Below are positions 42,065-51,310 of a stretch of DNA of 64,000 nt, one piece after another. The DNA comes from Danxiaibacter flavus (GTDB taxonomy: Bacteria; Bacteroidota; Bacteroidia; Chitinophagales; Chitinophagaceae): NCBI RefSeq assembly GCF_041060425.1, contig NZ_JAULBC010000011.1:1-64000 (forward strand). The letters are read 5' to 3'. Both the position numbers and the translations under genes were made by a program. Position 1 is the stretch's first letter; the number at the start of each line of letters is the position of its first letter. Under the pieces are notes generated by a model, which was given only the letters and a program-made list of their open reading frames with translations, was not told the DNA's origin and made no database searches.

Positions 42065-43342
42065 ATGAAGTTTATTTTTATCACAATCCAGCTATTAATT
42101 TTTGTAACCGCTGGTGCTCAAAAATATGATGCTGAGCTATCAGCCATCGTAAAAGGAACCATACCCGGGATCATTGAAATACGTCACAAAATCCATCAAC
42201 ACCCGGAGCTCTCGAACTGTGAGTTTAAAACGTCCGGATTGGTGGCAGATTATCTTCAGTCGCTTGGCATAGAAATTACAACGGGCGTTGCCCGTACCGG
42301 TGTAGTGGGAATAATGAAGGGAACAAAACCCGGTAAAACAATTGCACTGCGGGCAGACATGGATGCGCTTCCGGTGACTGAGCAGACAAATTATTCTTTC
42401 AAGTCAACAGACACAGCAGTATACAACGGTAAAAATACTGGTGTAATGCATGCTTGTGGACATGATATTCACACCAGTGTGATGCTGGGCGTTGCAAAAG
42501 TTCTGACTTCTATGAAAGACAAAATTTCCGGAACAGTCCTCTTTATTTTCCAACCTGCTGAAGAAAATCTGCCGGCAGGTGAAGAAGCGGGCGCTAAGTT
42601 GATGCTTAAAGAAGGTCTTTTTGATAAATTTCACCCGGATGCGATTTTTGGCATACACTCCAATCCTGCATTACAGGTTGGCCAAATTGGGTACTCCCTC
42701 GGTGCCGCCAATGCCTCCAGCAGCACCTTTACTTTTACCATTATCGGAAAGTCGGCGCATGCAGCATCGCCTGAACTTTCGGTTGATCCAGTCGTTGTTT
42801 CCGCACAAGTAGTGTTGGCTTTGCAAACCATTCGATCCAGAAACTTTGAACCTTTTGAACCCAGCGTAATTACCGTTGCACAAATTCACGGTGGTATCCG
42901 GGATAACATCATCCCATCAGAGGTTGTATTAAGTGGTACCGTTAGGCTGCTGAATCCACGCTTGCAGGACGAAGTACAAAAACGATTCCGTGAGATCCTG
43001 GAAGGAACAACACGTGCCGCCGGCGGATCCTACAGGTTTGATTACCGGAGAGGCGCTCCGGTTAACATGAACGACAGCGCACTTCAATTAAAAATGCTTC
43101 CAACCATGGAGCGCATTGCAGGCAAGCGAAATGTTCAGGCAATTCACCCGTGGATGGCGGCCGATGATTACGCTTATTTTGCAGAGCGGTGCCCCAGCTT
43201 TTTTTTCAGCCTGGGAACAACCAGACCCGGCACTATTTCCGGTGGCCTTCACACCGGGACTTTCATGGGAGATGATGATTCGATCGAAGTTGGAATAAAA
43301 ACAGTATCGGCTCTTGTTATTGATTTCTTATCTGGTCTTTGA
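42065..43342 (+). CDS. M20D amidohydrolase (hippurate hydrolase/IAA-amino-acid hydrolase-like), exported
   Basis: A 425-residue zinc peptidase-family enzyme with a signal peptide (FIFITIQLLIFVTAGAQ). Motifs: the RRDMDALP-like ALRADMDALPVTEQ, the metal ligands C131 and H133 in HACGHDIH, E166/E167 in FQPAEE, H198 in IFGIHSNP, and a late His in GGLHTGTF. The Cys ligand is typical of the M20D group (N-acyl amino acid amidohydrolases). The dimerisation lid lies at ~205-320. It probably cleaves N-acyl or aminoacyl amides in the periplasm. Confidence 0.92.
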   Translation: MKFIFITIQLLIFVTAGAQKYDAELSAIVKGTIPGIIEIRHKIHQHPELSNCEFKTSGLVADYLQSLGIEITTGVARTGVVGIMKGTKPGKTIALRADMDALPVTEQTNYSFKSTDTAVYNGKNTGVMHACGHDIHTSVMLGVAKVLTSMKDKISGTVLFIFQPAEENLPAGEEAGAKLMLKEGLFDKFHPDAIFGIHSNPALQVGQIGYSLGAANASSSTFTFTIIGKSAHAASPELSVDPVVVSAQVVLALQTIRSRNFEPFEPSVITVAQIHGGIRDNIIPSEVVLSGTVRLLNPRLQDEVQKRFREILEGTTRAAGGSYRFDYRRGAPVNMNDSALQLKMLPTMERIAGKRNVQAIHPWMAADDYAYFAERCPSFFFSLGTTRPGTISGGLHTGTFMGDDDSIEVGIKTVSALVIDFLSGL

Positions 43343-43733
43343 GTAAGGGGTAACAGCGTGATCCATCAAAATGTAGTTCTCGGATAAGTGTCTATAGACA
43401 ACAGTAGTTTTTAAAAATGGGGACTACCAAAACCGCACACTATTGTATCAAAAGCGTGCACTTCAATTGCTTCGATTGGTACAATTAATTAACAGTCAAT
43501 AAATAGTAAACTGGCATTTCAATGGTACTTATTAAACTTCATACAGCTGTTTATTTTTAAAAATTATTTGAAGCTGCATTCAGAAGTTAGGTGCAACAGG
43601 AATTAGACTAAGTTACCAGGCAATAAAAACAGCCGTTGCAAATTCCGGTGAAAAGATTGAGTCTGAATAAAAAATTGAAAAGGAGAGAGCGCTGATCTGG
43701 TATCAATAACTCAACTATCAAAAACCTTCCCCT
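43343..43733. other. 391-bp intergenic region, nothing recognised
   Basis: AT-rich, single copy. It must carry the promoter of the permease gene at 43734. No repeat, hairpin or small gene stands out. Confidence 0.45.
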
Positions 43734-46124
43734 ATGTTTAAAAACTATTTCAAAACCGCATGGCGTGTTCTCGTTAACAACAAGATTTACTCCATTATCA
43801 ATATTCTTGGTCTTGCAACCGGCATGGCCGTAGTTATGCTTATTGGCTTGTGGATTTCAGATGAAGTCAGCTATAATAAATACCATACGAACCATGAGCG
43901 GCTCGCGCAGGTTATGACCACTTTTATAGATCAGGATAATAAAATGGAAACGGCATTCGATGTGTGTGCGCCGATAGGGGATGAGCTGCGGAATAAATAT
44001 GGGAGCGAATTTAAAAATGTATCCATGGCATCCTATAATTTCAGCCATGTATTAGCCGTTGGAAATAAAAAAATTATGGGGAGAGGCATGTGGGTTGAGC
44101 CAAATTTTTTATCCATGTTTTCCTTAAAAATGGTAGATGGAAATATTGATGCATTGGATGATCCCTCAGCTGTATTGTTAAGCGCTTCGTTGGCAAAAAC
44201 ATTATTTGGAAATGAAAGTGCGATAAATAAAGTAATAAAGGTTGATGATGAAGATAACTTTAGTGTAGCTGGCGTGTATGGTGATCTTCCCGGTAACTCA
44301 TCATTTTATGAGGCAAAATTATTGTTGCCATGGAAAAAATTTGTAATTGAAAAGTGGCCCAGATTTGAGCATGCTACGACAAATTGGAATTTCTCTTCTT
44401 TTCAGGCGTTTGTGCAAGTTGCAGATAATATAGATATGCAGAAGGAAACGGAAAAGATAAAAAATGTAGTAATGGCACATAAGAATGCTGCAGCTGATGA
44501 AAAAGAACAGGCATACGTATTTCCAATGGACAAATGGCGGCTGTATAGTGAGTTTAAAAACGGTAAGCCAAGCGGTGGCCGCATACAATTTATATGGCTA
44601 TTTTCGCTAATTGGCGTGTTTGTTCTACTGCTTGCCTGTATAAACTTTATGAATCTTTCCACTGCAAGGAGCGCGAAAAGAGCAAAAGAAGTTGGTATCC
44701 GGAAATCTGTTGGTTCTGCCCGAAGCCAGTTGATCGGCCAGTTTTTAAGCGAGTCCATTCTAGTGGCATTTGCTGCCTTCATATGTTCACTAATAATCTC
44801 CGTTTTATTACTTCCGCTGTTTAATAAGCTTTCCGGTAAAAGCATCGGGTTACCTACGGATAATCCGGGGTTCTGGTTTGTTGCAATAACATTTACTGTT
44901 CTTACCGGAATAGTTTCCGGCAGTTATCCCGCGCTTTACCTATCCAAATTCAAACCTGTAAAAGTTTTAAAGGGAACATTTAGTACAGGCAGGTTCGCAT
45001 CGTTGCCACGCAAAGCATTAGTAGTTGTTCAGTTTACTTTTTCCATTGCTTTGATAATTGGAACAATCATTGTTTTTCAACAAATTCAATTTGCTAAAAG
45101 CCGTCCTGTAAATTATAAAAGTGAAGGATTGATTGCCATAACTTTCACTAATCCCGGAGCGGAACGGCCATTCGATGCTATAAAGCAAGACCTGCTTGCA
45201 ACGGGTGCTGTAGAAAACATGGCTACGTCGTCAGGACCGATTACTGAAGTATGGGGAACCGAGACCGGATTTAACTGGCAGGGGAAAAACCCCAACTATG
45301 TTCCCACATTCGGTACGCTAAGGGTATCCCGGGATTTGGGGAGAACCATTGACTGGAAAATTGTGGAAGGCAGAGATTTTTCCAAGGATTTTGCAACAGA
45401 TAGTTTGAGTGTGGTATTAAATGAATCTGCTGCAGACCTGATGGGTATAAAAAAGAATATTGTAGGGCAAAGTATACAATTCAAACATAAAAATTATACA
45501 GTAATTGGCGTAATAAAGGATATGATAATGGAATCGCCTTACAAACCAGTGAGGCCGACTATTTTCTTTTATGATCCTAATTTTGTAAATCAAGTGATAG
45601 TAGGGATAAAGCCTGGCCATCCAATAAATGATGCGTTAAGTAAAATAGAATCGGTATTTAAAAAATATAACCCCGGCGAACCCTTAAGTTACACGTTCAT
45701 CGATGAAGACTATGCCAAGAAATTCTCTGATGAACAACGCGTAGGTAATCTTGCGACTTTCTTCACCATTTTGGCAATTTTTATTTCCTGCCTTGGCTTG
45801 TTTGGTCTTGTATCATTTGTTGCGGAGCAGCGAAAAAAGGAAATAGGTGTGCGTAAAGTATTAGGTGCATCCGTGTATGATCTCTGGCAAATGCTTTCAA
45901 AAGAATTTGCATTGCTGGTAGTCATTTCCTGTTTTGTTGCCATCCCTGTGGCATGGTATTATTTAAACAACTGGTTGCAGCAATATGATTACAGAACGTC
46001 TATATCATTCTGGATCTTTATTCTTTCGGGGCTTGCTGCATTGATAATAACATTAATAACAGTCAGCTTTCAGGCCATTAAAGCCGCAATAGCAAATCCC
46101 GTGAAGAGTTTGAGGACGGAATAA
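43734..46124 (+). CDS. FtsX/MacB-like ABC transporter permease, paralogue of 8752-11139
   Basis: A 796-residue inner-membrane permease with the same layout as the first copy: TM1 near residues 20-45 (YSIINILGLATGMAVVMLIGLWISDE), MacB-like periplasmic domain, three helices with KRAKEVGIRKSVGSARSQLIGQFL, second periplasmic domain, and C-terminal FtsX block with KKEIGVRKVLGASVYDLWQML. It ends KAAIANPVKSLRTE. By eye the two proteins are more than half identical over their full length. No ATPase gene lies beside it. Bacteroidota often carry many such lone copies; exported substrate unknown. Confidence 0.92.
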   Translation: MFKNYFKTAWRVLVNNKIYSIINILGLATGMAVVMLIGLWISDEVSYNKYHTNHERLAQVMTTFIDQDNKMETAFDVCAPIGDELRNKYGSEFKNVSMASYNFSHVLAVGNKKIMGRGMWVEPNFLSMFSLKMVDGNIDALDDPSAVLLSASLAKTLFGNESAINKVIKVDDEDNFSVAGVYGDLPGNSSFYEAKLLLPWKKFVIEKWPRFEHATTNWNFSSFQAFVQVADNIDMQKETEKIKNVVMAHKNAAADEKEQAYVFPMDKWRLYSEFKNGKPSGGRIQFIWLFSLIGVFVLLLACINFMNLSTARSAKRAKEVGIRKSVGSARSQLIGQFLSESILVAFAAFICSLIISVLLLPLFNKLSGKSIGLPTDNPGFWFVAITFTVLTGIVSGSYPALYLSKFKPVKVLKGTFSTGRFASLPRKALVVVQFTFSIALIIGTIIVFQQIQFAKSRPVNYKSEGLIAITFTNPGAERPFDAIKQDLLATGAVENMATSSGPITEVWGTETGFNWQGKNPNYVPTFGTLRVSRDLGRTIDWKIVEGRDFSKDFATDSLSVVLNESAADLMGIKKNIVGQSIQFKHKNYTVIGVIKDMIMESPYKPVRPTIFFYDPNFVNQVIVGIKPGHPINDALSKIESVFKKYNPGEPLSYTFIDEDYAKKFSDEQRVGNLATFFTILAIFISCLGLFGLVSFVAEQRKKEIGVRKVLGASVYDLWQMLSKEFALLVVISCFVAIPVAWYYLNNWLQQYDYRTSISFWIFILSGLAALIITLITVSFQAIKAAIANPVKSLRTE

Positions 46125-46431
46125 TATAAGTATTTCTTCCCTGGCAAAAAAACAGCTACCAGCAAAGTTTAAGTGCCGTTACCTAACACGGGTGCAAAAA
46201 AATACTCAGCTATAAAATAACTGCTACCAAACGTCTCTTCGCACTTTCTAGCAACCAGCGGCTGCATTATTCCTTCCAATAACTGCTGCGCTTACTCTGG
46301 GACTTGCATTTTGCCTTTCCTTTTTGTAGGTTTGTTATGGCTCTGGTTTAGACAACATACCCCAGTTTACTTTCAGCAATATTCCGCTCTCTTGTGCCTT
46401 GCTATACTCGAAGGGACTTAAAAATTATTTT
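46125..46431. other. 307-bp intergenic region, nothing recognised
   Basis: No repeat or gene seen between the permease and the lipoprotein gene. An in-frame ATG at 46399 is upstream of the chosen lipoprotein start. Confidence 0.45.
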
Positions 46432-47514
46432 ATGAAGATGAAAATTATTTTGTCTGCCTTCATTGTATTTGCCCTGGCCTCCTGCAAAAAAGATAATCCC
46501 ACTACTTCCACAGCTGAACAGCCACTGCTGCAAGATGGCCCATTGAGCCTGCAACTCGGCAAACTGATTTATCTCGGCGATCATGGACACAGCAGGTCCA
46601 CACCGTTTTGGGGCAGAAATTCAGACGAACTTTTTATTACGGCATCCACTGAAATTCTGCAGATAGATATTGCTGCTAAAAGGATTGACGCAGTTGAAAA
46701 ATCCGTTGGCCTGGTTACGGGCAAAACAAATGAAAATAGCGCGATCATATTTTTAGGAACAATAAATAGCCAACGTGGGTATTATCTGTTTAATTTCAGT
46801 AGCAACAGCACCGAAAAAATAATTGAAGTTCCAAATAACCAGGGCACACGTATAAATATTGCAGGTAATGATATTTTTTATTACCTGTCTCCGGTTTCTC
46901 CACCCAATCCTCCCTGTAATGGTTTTTGTTGGCCGTTGCCCGGGCCTTCTGTGCCTGCAATATTTTACCATTTAGACAAGCAGACACGAGAAAGAACTGA
47001 TCTGGAAAACAAACAGTTTGGGCTTTTTTCAACGGACGGTTCCAGGGCGATTTTATTCAGCCAGCTGGAAAGCCGGATGTATGTATTTGATATTGCCAGC
47101 AGAACTATTATTGATTCATCGGACCTGAATAATACATCTTCTTTTTTTTCGGGATTGTTTTACAATAGCGATGTCTTGAACTCTTTTGCGGTAGATGTAA
47201 CCGGTAACATCACAATTAAAAATTTTAATACCGGTCAGGTCCTCCGGCAATATCAGACAAATTATGTTGGGTTGGATGACTTCCGCGTTTCATCAGATGG
47301 AACGAAGCTTTATTACAGCGGTGGTGTTTTAAACGGAAACGCACTAAACATCTTATTGTATGACATTGATACCAACGCGGAAAAAACAATAGCAGAGCTC
47401 CCTTTCGGAGAAGGTGGAGGTTTGCCATTTGACGTTTTGTACTGTCAGATGATAATAAAAAAATGGTCATTCAATCCGGAAACGATCTCTATTTTAAAGT
47501 GGTTGAGTAACTGA
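46432..47514 (+). CDS. Beta-propeller-like lipoprotein
   Basis: The start chosen is ATG 46432 (MKMKIILSAFIVFALASCKKD), which gives a textbook lipoprotein signal with lipobox LASC; an upstream in-frame ATG at 46399 would put polar residues first. The product is 360 residues. The mature part has repeating strand-rich units (ELFITASTEILQIDIAAKRIDAVEK; RMYVFDIASRTIIDSSDL; VSSDGTKLYYSGGVLNG... ILLYDIDTNAEKTIAEL) resembling WD40/TolB-type blades. A Pro/Cys-rich loop (PPNPPCNGFCWPLPGPSVPA) interrupts it near residue 165. Function unknown. Followed by a second propeller protein carrying a T9SS signal. Confidence 0.75.
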   Translation: MKMKIILSAFIVFALASCKKDNPTTSTAEQPLLQDGPLSLQLGKLIYLGDHGHSRSTPFWGRNSDELFITASTEILQIDIAAKRIDAVEKSVGLVTGKTNENSAIIFLGTINSQRGYYLFNFSSNSTEKIIEVPNNQGTRINIAGNDIFYYLSPVSPPNPPCNGFCWPLPGPSVPAIFYHLDKQTRERTDLENKQFGLFSTDGSRAILFSQLESRMYVFDIASRTIIDSSDLNNTSSFFSGLFYNSDVLNSFAVDVTGNITIKNFNTGQVLRQYQTNYVGLDDFRVSSDGTKLYYSGGVLNGNALNILLYDIDTNAEKTIAELPFGEGGGLPFDVLYCQMIIKKWSFNPETISILKWLSN

Positions 47515-47694
47515 TGGAGAGATGTGAAACGGTCATAGTCTAGTGACATCCCTTTCTGCATGCCAACAAATGCAAAAAATATTATGTGTCCTTATTCTGG
47601 AAAATAAGGGAATTATGTGGCTTCATTTTCTTTCTCCTTGCTGCGAAAGAGTTGTTTTCTTTCTGAAATGGTCTGAAAATTTTTTAACCTAAGT

Positions 47695-47702
47695 AAAGGA
47701 GG
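47695..47702 (+). promoter_or_regulatory. Strong Shine-Dalgarno sequence AAAGGAGG
   Basis: AAAGGAGG precedes the ATG at 47707 with a 4-base gap. Such near-perfect sites are uncommon in Bacteroidota, which mostly rely on AT-rich leaders, and no other gene in this window has one this strong that I noticed. Confidence 0.6.
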
Positions 47703-47706
47703 CTTT

Positions 47707-48915
47707 ATGAAACAATCATTACCCGGCATTTGCATGACGGCTATTTTTTTATTGATCGCAGTAAATAGAATAAAAGCACAATCCAACTACGACATTTATG
47801 TATTTAACGTAAAAACCGGTACAACAAAACAGCTAACGAAAATTCCCGGCGCAGGTGAATATAATGTTACCTGGAGCAACAACGGAAAAAAGATTGCACA
47901 TGATGTGGTAGGACCAATTGCTTCTCCGTATGTTCAATCAATTTTTGTAACGGACGTAGAAACCGGTGTGAGTGTTCCCCTGGCGGGGGCAGAAGGTGGC
48001 AATGATGCTGCATGGTCACCTGATGGGAAAGTAATTGCATTTGATGACTATAGCGAGTATCCGCGAAATATTTATTCTGTTCCTGCGAGCGGAGGTTCAA
48101 GAACACTTTTGCGTTATAATAGTCATCACGCAAGCTGGAATCCGCAAGGCACAAAAATAGCATTTGATGACAACTATGGTTACATAGGATCGAAAGATGT
48201 CAACACCGGACAAGAAACTTTTGTAACCTATTACGGTGATCGTCCCGCATGGTCCCCCAATGGTCAATATATTGCGTTCGATGGCTGGGGATGGGCAGGA
48301 GGTGGTGTATGGATCGTTAAAATAGACACTGCCGGTAATCCTGTTGCAGCACCAATACAATTAACTACTTCAGGTTATGGACCAACATGGAAAAACAATA
48401 GCAAAGAGCTGGTGTTTATAGACTGGCCTGATGGCGATCCCAATCTTTATTCAATTCCGGTCACAGGTGGTGTTGCAAAAAAGATTGCAGGAAGGATCGG
48501 TGGTTTTGATAAAGGCGATTATGATCCCACGTACTCCAATGACGGCCAGTATATAGCATGGTCAAGTTATACTGATCCCGCTTCTTTATTAAATGAATCT
48601 TCCAGGGAAGCCGCTACAACAAAACTTTCGCTTCAAAGTAAATCATTGTTAGTGCAGAATTATCCTAATCCTTTTGCCGACGAAACTACTATTAGTTTTA
48701 CGGTTGCTCAGCCTTCACACGTAACAATAAATATTTACAGTTTAACAGGACAAAAAATAAATACGCTTACAGATGCTGAATACAAAGCAGGCTCTTACCA
48801 GTTACAATGGGATGGTAGAACAAAACAAGGCCAAAATCTTGCGAGCGGAATTTACTTATGTCAACTTAAAACACCCGATGGAATGGTAGTTAAAAAAATG
48901 TTGCGCATTAGATAA
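47707..48915 (+). CDS. TolB-type beta-propeller protein with type IX secretion sorting domain
   Basis: A 402-residue exported protein (signal CMTAIFLLIAVNRIKAQ). Residues ~25-300 are PD40/WD40-like TolB blades: TWSNNGKKIAHDV, AAWSPDGKVIAFDDYSEYPRNIY, ASWNPQGTKIAFDDN, PAWSPNGQYIAFDGW, PTYSNDGQYIAWSSY. Residues ~316-402 are a type A T9SS C-terminal domain: VQNYPNPFADETTISFTV, VTINIYSLTGQKINTL, ASGIYLCQLKTPDGMVVKKMLRI. The product is therefore expected to cross the outer membrane through the Por/Spr machinery, ending at the cell surface or in the medium. A very strong ribosome-binding site suggests high expression. Confidence 0.92.
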   Translation: MKQSLPGICMTAIFLLIAVNRIKAQSNYDIYVFNVKTGTTKQLTKIPGAGEYNVTWSNNGKKIAHDVVGPIASPYVQSIFVTDVETGVSVPLAGAEGGNDAAWSPDGKVIAFDDYSEYPRNIYSVPASGGSRTLLRYNSHHASWNPQGTKIAFDDNYGYIGSKDVNTGQETFVTYYGDRPAWSPNGQYIAFDGWGWAGGGVWIVKIDTAGNPVAAPIQLTTSGYGPTWKNNSKELVFIDWPDGDPNLYSIPVTGGVAKKIAGRIGGFDKGDYDPTYSNDGQYIAWSSYTDPASLLNESSREAATTKLSLQSKSLLVQNYPNPFADETTISFTVAQPSHVTINIYSLTGQKINTLTDAEYKAGSYQLQWDGRTKQGQNLASGIYLCQLKTPDGMVVKKMLRIR

Positions 48916-49100
48916 TGGCGATTTAGCATTTAGAAATTTAGTCAGCATATAAATGATTAGGGCAGACCACCATAATATTGCGCAGTGATGATGGGAAAGG
49001 GCCTTGCGGTATGGGTGGAGAATCACCGTGTCTATATTGCTTTTAAATTCTTTTTTTGATATTTTACATCTTTGAAAGCATACCTATAAAAACAAGAACA

Positions 49101-49538
49101 ATGGGAAATGTATCTATTTATTTAAACTTCGCAGGTAATGCTGAAGAAGCATTCAACCACTATAAGAAGGTTTTCGGAACTGAATTCTCTAATCCGCTAA
49201 TGCGTATGAAGGATGCTCCTCCAAGAGAGGGCGTACCACCGCTACCAGAAGAGGAACAAAACAAAGTAATGCATGTGGCATTACCTATATTAGGCGGGTT
49301 GGAAATAATGGCCACGGATGTGTTGGAAAGTATGGGCCACAAGCTTATTGAAGGTAATAATGTTACTATAAGTTTGAACCCGGATACTACAGAGGAAGCG
49401 GATAAATTATTTAAGGGACTATCGGAAGGTGGAACGGACAGTGTGGCTCCGCACAATGAATTCTGGGGCTACTGGGGCACCTGTAAGGACAGGTTCGGTA
49501 TTCGCTGGATGTTCAACGTTATGAAAAGGCCGCAATAG
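49101..49538 (+). CDS. PhnB-like VOC-family protein
   Basis: The start is ATG 49101 (MGNVSIYLNFAGNAEEAF), 145 residues; the longer frame from 49056 adds an unrelated extension. The pattern SIYLNFAGNAEEAFNHYKKVFGTEF, then VMHVALPILGGLEIMATDV, NVTISLNPDTTEEADKLFKGLSEGG and WGYWGTCKDRFGIRWMFNV is that of PhnB/3-demethylubiquinone methyltransferase-like VOC proteins. PhnB itself is not needed for phosphonate use and the real substrate of these proteins is unknown. A family C element follows 17 bp after its stop. Confidence 0.9.
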   Translation: MGNVSIYLNFAGNAEEAFNHYKKVFGTEFSNPLMRMKDAPPREGVPPLPEEEQNKVMHVALPILGGLEIMATDVLESMGHKLIEGNNVTISLNPDTTEEADKLFKGLSEGGTDSVAPHNEFWGYWGTCKDRFGIRWMFNVMKRPQ

Positions 49539-50273
49539 CAGAAATAAAAATGATCGTCTTTCACGCTGTTCGTCACGTTAGTGCTGCGTATATTAAGCAG
49601 GAGATAAGAAGGATTTTAATCCTGCTGACGCACTACCAGTGTGTAGGATTTGTTTTGCCCAGTACACGTTGGGCAGTAAAACACCCCGTTCGCTGAACTG
49701 GGTTTGGATGTTCGTTGGCAGGGATTATAGTAAAAACGCCTCACAGCTCTTCAGTGACTTTAATGCTGGCGGATGGCCGGAGAAGACCGATGGCAATTAT
49801 CCTCCCGGTTTTGCAAGGGCTCTTTCGGAGGATTCCCCAGTGGACTGGAATACCAGATCCATGAAAGACCAATCCGGTACTCGTGCAATTAATAGAGATC
49901 ACGCTGTGCCAGAACGGGAAACCGGGCAACAAGGTGTTATATTGATGATTTGGAGAAAAAGCAATTATAAAGTCCCTTTATCCAGCCACTAATGCGTTCC
50001 TGTATCAGAGCTGACTCTCAAATAAAATCAATTCCTATGTGTTTAACATTGATTGTGATAAACCTGCCGGTCTTACCAACAAAACTACGGATAAAGTGAA
50101 TTTGAATTATTACTTTTTGCCCGGGTATTATACAATCTTATCACAATCAACAACGTGTAAATTAAGAGAACAATCACTCCTTTGGGGCAATTTTGTATAA
50201 CTTAATTATATTGCTATTATTGCTGCTTTATTTTAATTACTGTAACGATTGACTCAATTTCCGGGAGACCATT
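49539..50273. other. 735-bp region: family C element, otherwise nothing firm
   Basis: The left end (49555-49640) is a family C element. A 117-codon open frame at 49639-49992 begins inside that repeat and does not look like a protein; it is not counted. The rest is AT-rich and should include the promoter of the AraC gene at 50274. Confidence 0.5.
49555..49640 (+). repeat. Family C 3'-flanking element, copy 1
   Basis: Contains CACGTTAGTGCTGCG, then GGAGATAAGAAGGATTTTAA and TCCTGCTGACGCACTACCAG. Compare copies at 56.5, 57.6, 58.3, 59.5 and 63.5 kb. All are on the same strand, just after the stop of a plus-strand gene. Confidence 0.6.
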
Positions 50274-51158
50274 ATGAAGCCTCATTTTTACAAGATAACT
50301 GCGGACGACGAAAGCTCATTTAGTGCCAGCTTAAGAATTCAACCCGATTTTGGCTGGGCCCTGCACTACCATCCTGAGTTGGAGTTACATTACATTATTA
50401 AGGGTAACGGTGTGAGATTTATTGGGGATAACATCAGCAATTTTGAAGAAACGGAGATGGTATTACTTGGTGAAAACCTGCCGCATACCTGGCGCTGCAA
50501 GGAACATCCTGACTTTGAAGAGGGTAAAAAGGATAATACTGCCGCTATTGTTATACAATTTTTACCCGGCTTCCTGGGGCATCAGTTTCTCTCCATTCCT
50601 GAGGCGGTCGCCATTAAAACACTTTTTGAAAAAGCGAAAAAAGGGCTGCTGATCAATGGCAAAACAAAGTCGGTTGTACATAAGCTGATGCTGAAGGCAA
50701 TTAATGCAGGCGGCATGAAACGTCTAATCACATTGTTGGAAATTTTGACTGAATTAAGTCAAAGTAAAGATCTGTCATATATCTCATCGGTTACAGATTT
50801 TTATAAATCTGACGAAGCTCAGCTCGTACGGTTGAACCAGATTTACGCCTATACAATGGCTAATTTCAGGGAGCCGATAAACCTGGGTCAAATGGCTAAG
50901 GTTGCCAACCTGAGCGTAACTTCTTTCTGCAGGTATTTTAAAATGATGACAAACAAATCATTTCATGAATTTCTCATGGAAGTCAGAATTAGCAATGCAT
51001 GCCGGTTGCTGATTGAGGACCGTATGTCAATAAAAGGTATATGTTTTGAATGTGGATTTGGAAACGTCTCTAATTTTTACCGGTTTTTTGTCAGAATAAA
51101 GAATATGACCCCTGCCGAATTCAAAAAGAGCTATCACAAGGAAAAGCTTAGCAGGTAA
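50274..51158 (+). CDS. AraC-family regulator of the symporter/aldolase/sialidase group
   Basis: A 294-residue regulator. The N-terminal cupin (WALHYHPELELHYIIKGNGVRFIGDN, LLGENLPHTWRC) is the sugar-sensing domain type seen next to carbohydrate genes. The C-terminal pair of helix-turn-helix units reads INLGQMAKVANLSVTSFCRYFKMMTNKSFHEFLMEVRISNACRLL and MSIKGICFECGFGNVSNFYRFFVRIKNMTPAEFKKSY. It lies upstream of, and on the same strand as, the sodium:solute symporter, aldolase and sialidase-like genes and is their likely activator. Confidence 0.92.
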   Translation: MKPHFYKITADDESSFSASLRIQPDFGWALHYHPELELHYIIKGNGVRFIGDNISNFEETEMVLLGENLPHTWRCKEHPDFEEGKKDNTAAIVIQFLPGFLGHQFLSIPEAVAIKTLFEKAKKGLLINGKTKSVVHKLMLKAINAGGMKRLITLLEILTELSQSKDLSYISSVTDFYKSDEAQLVRLNQIYAYTMANFREPINLGQMAKVANLSVTSFCRYFKMMTNKSFHEFLMEVRISNACRLLIEDRMSIKGICFECGFGNVSNFYRFFVRIKNMTPAEFKKSYHKEKLSR

Positions 51159-51310
51159 CAACTATCAGGCGAACTTGAAATTAAGGAAAGCACAGAAACG
51201 CAAATCTATCTGATAATATCCTATAAAACCACGCTAAGAACAAATAACTATTTTCTTCTAAATTGAAATAAGTTTGATTCATAGGTAAACTTAAAAAATA
51301 ATAAACTGCA

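Noticed and set aside
49639..49992. 117-codon plus-strand frame
   Set aside because: Begins inside a family C element and its composition (polar, no secondary-structure pattern) does not suggest a protein. Could be a decayed gene, but no homology was recognised.
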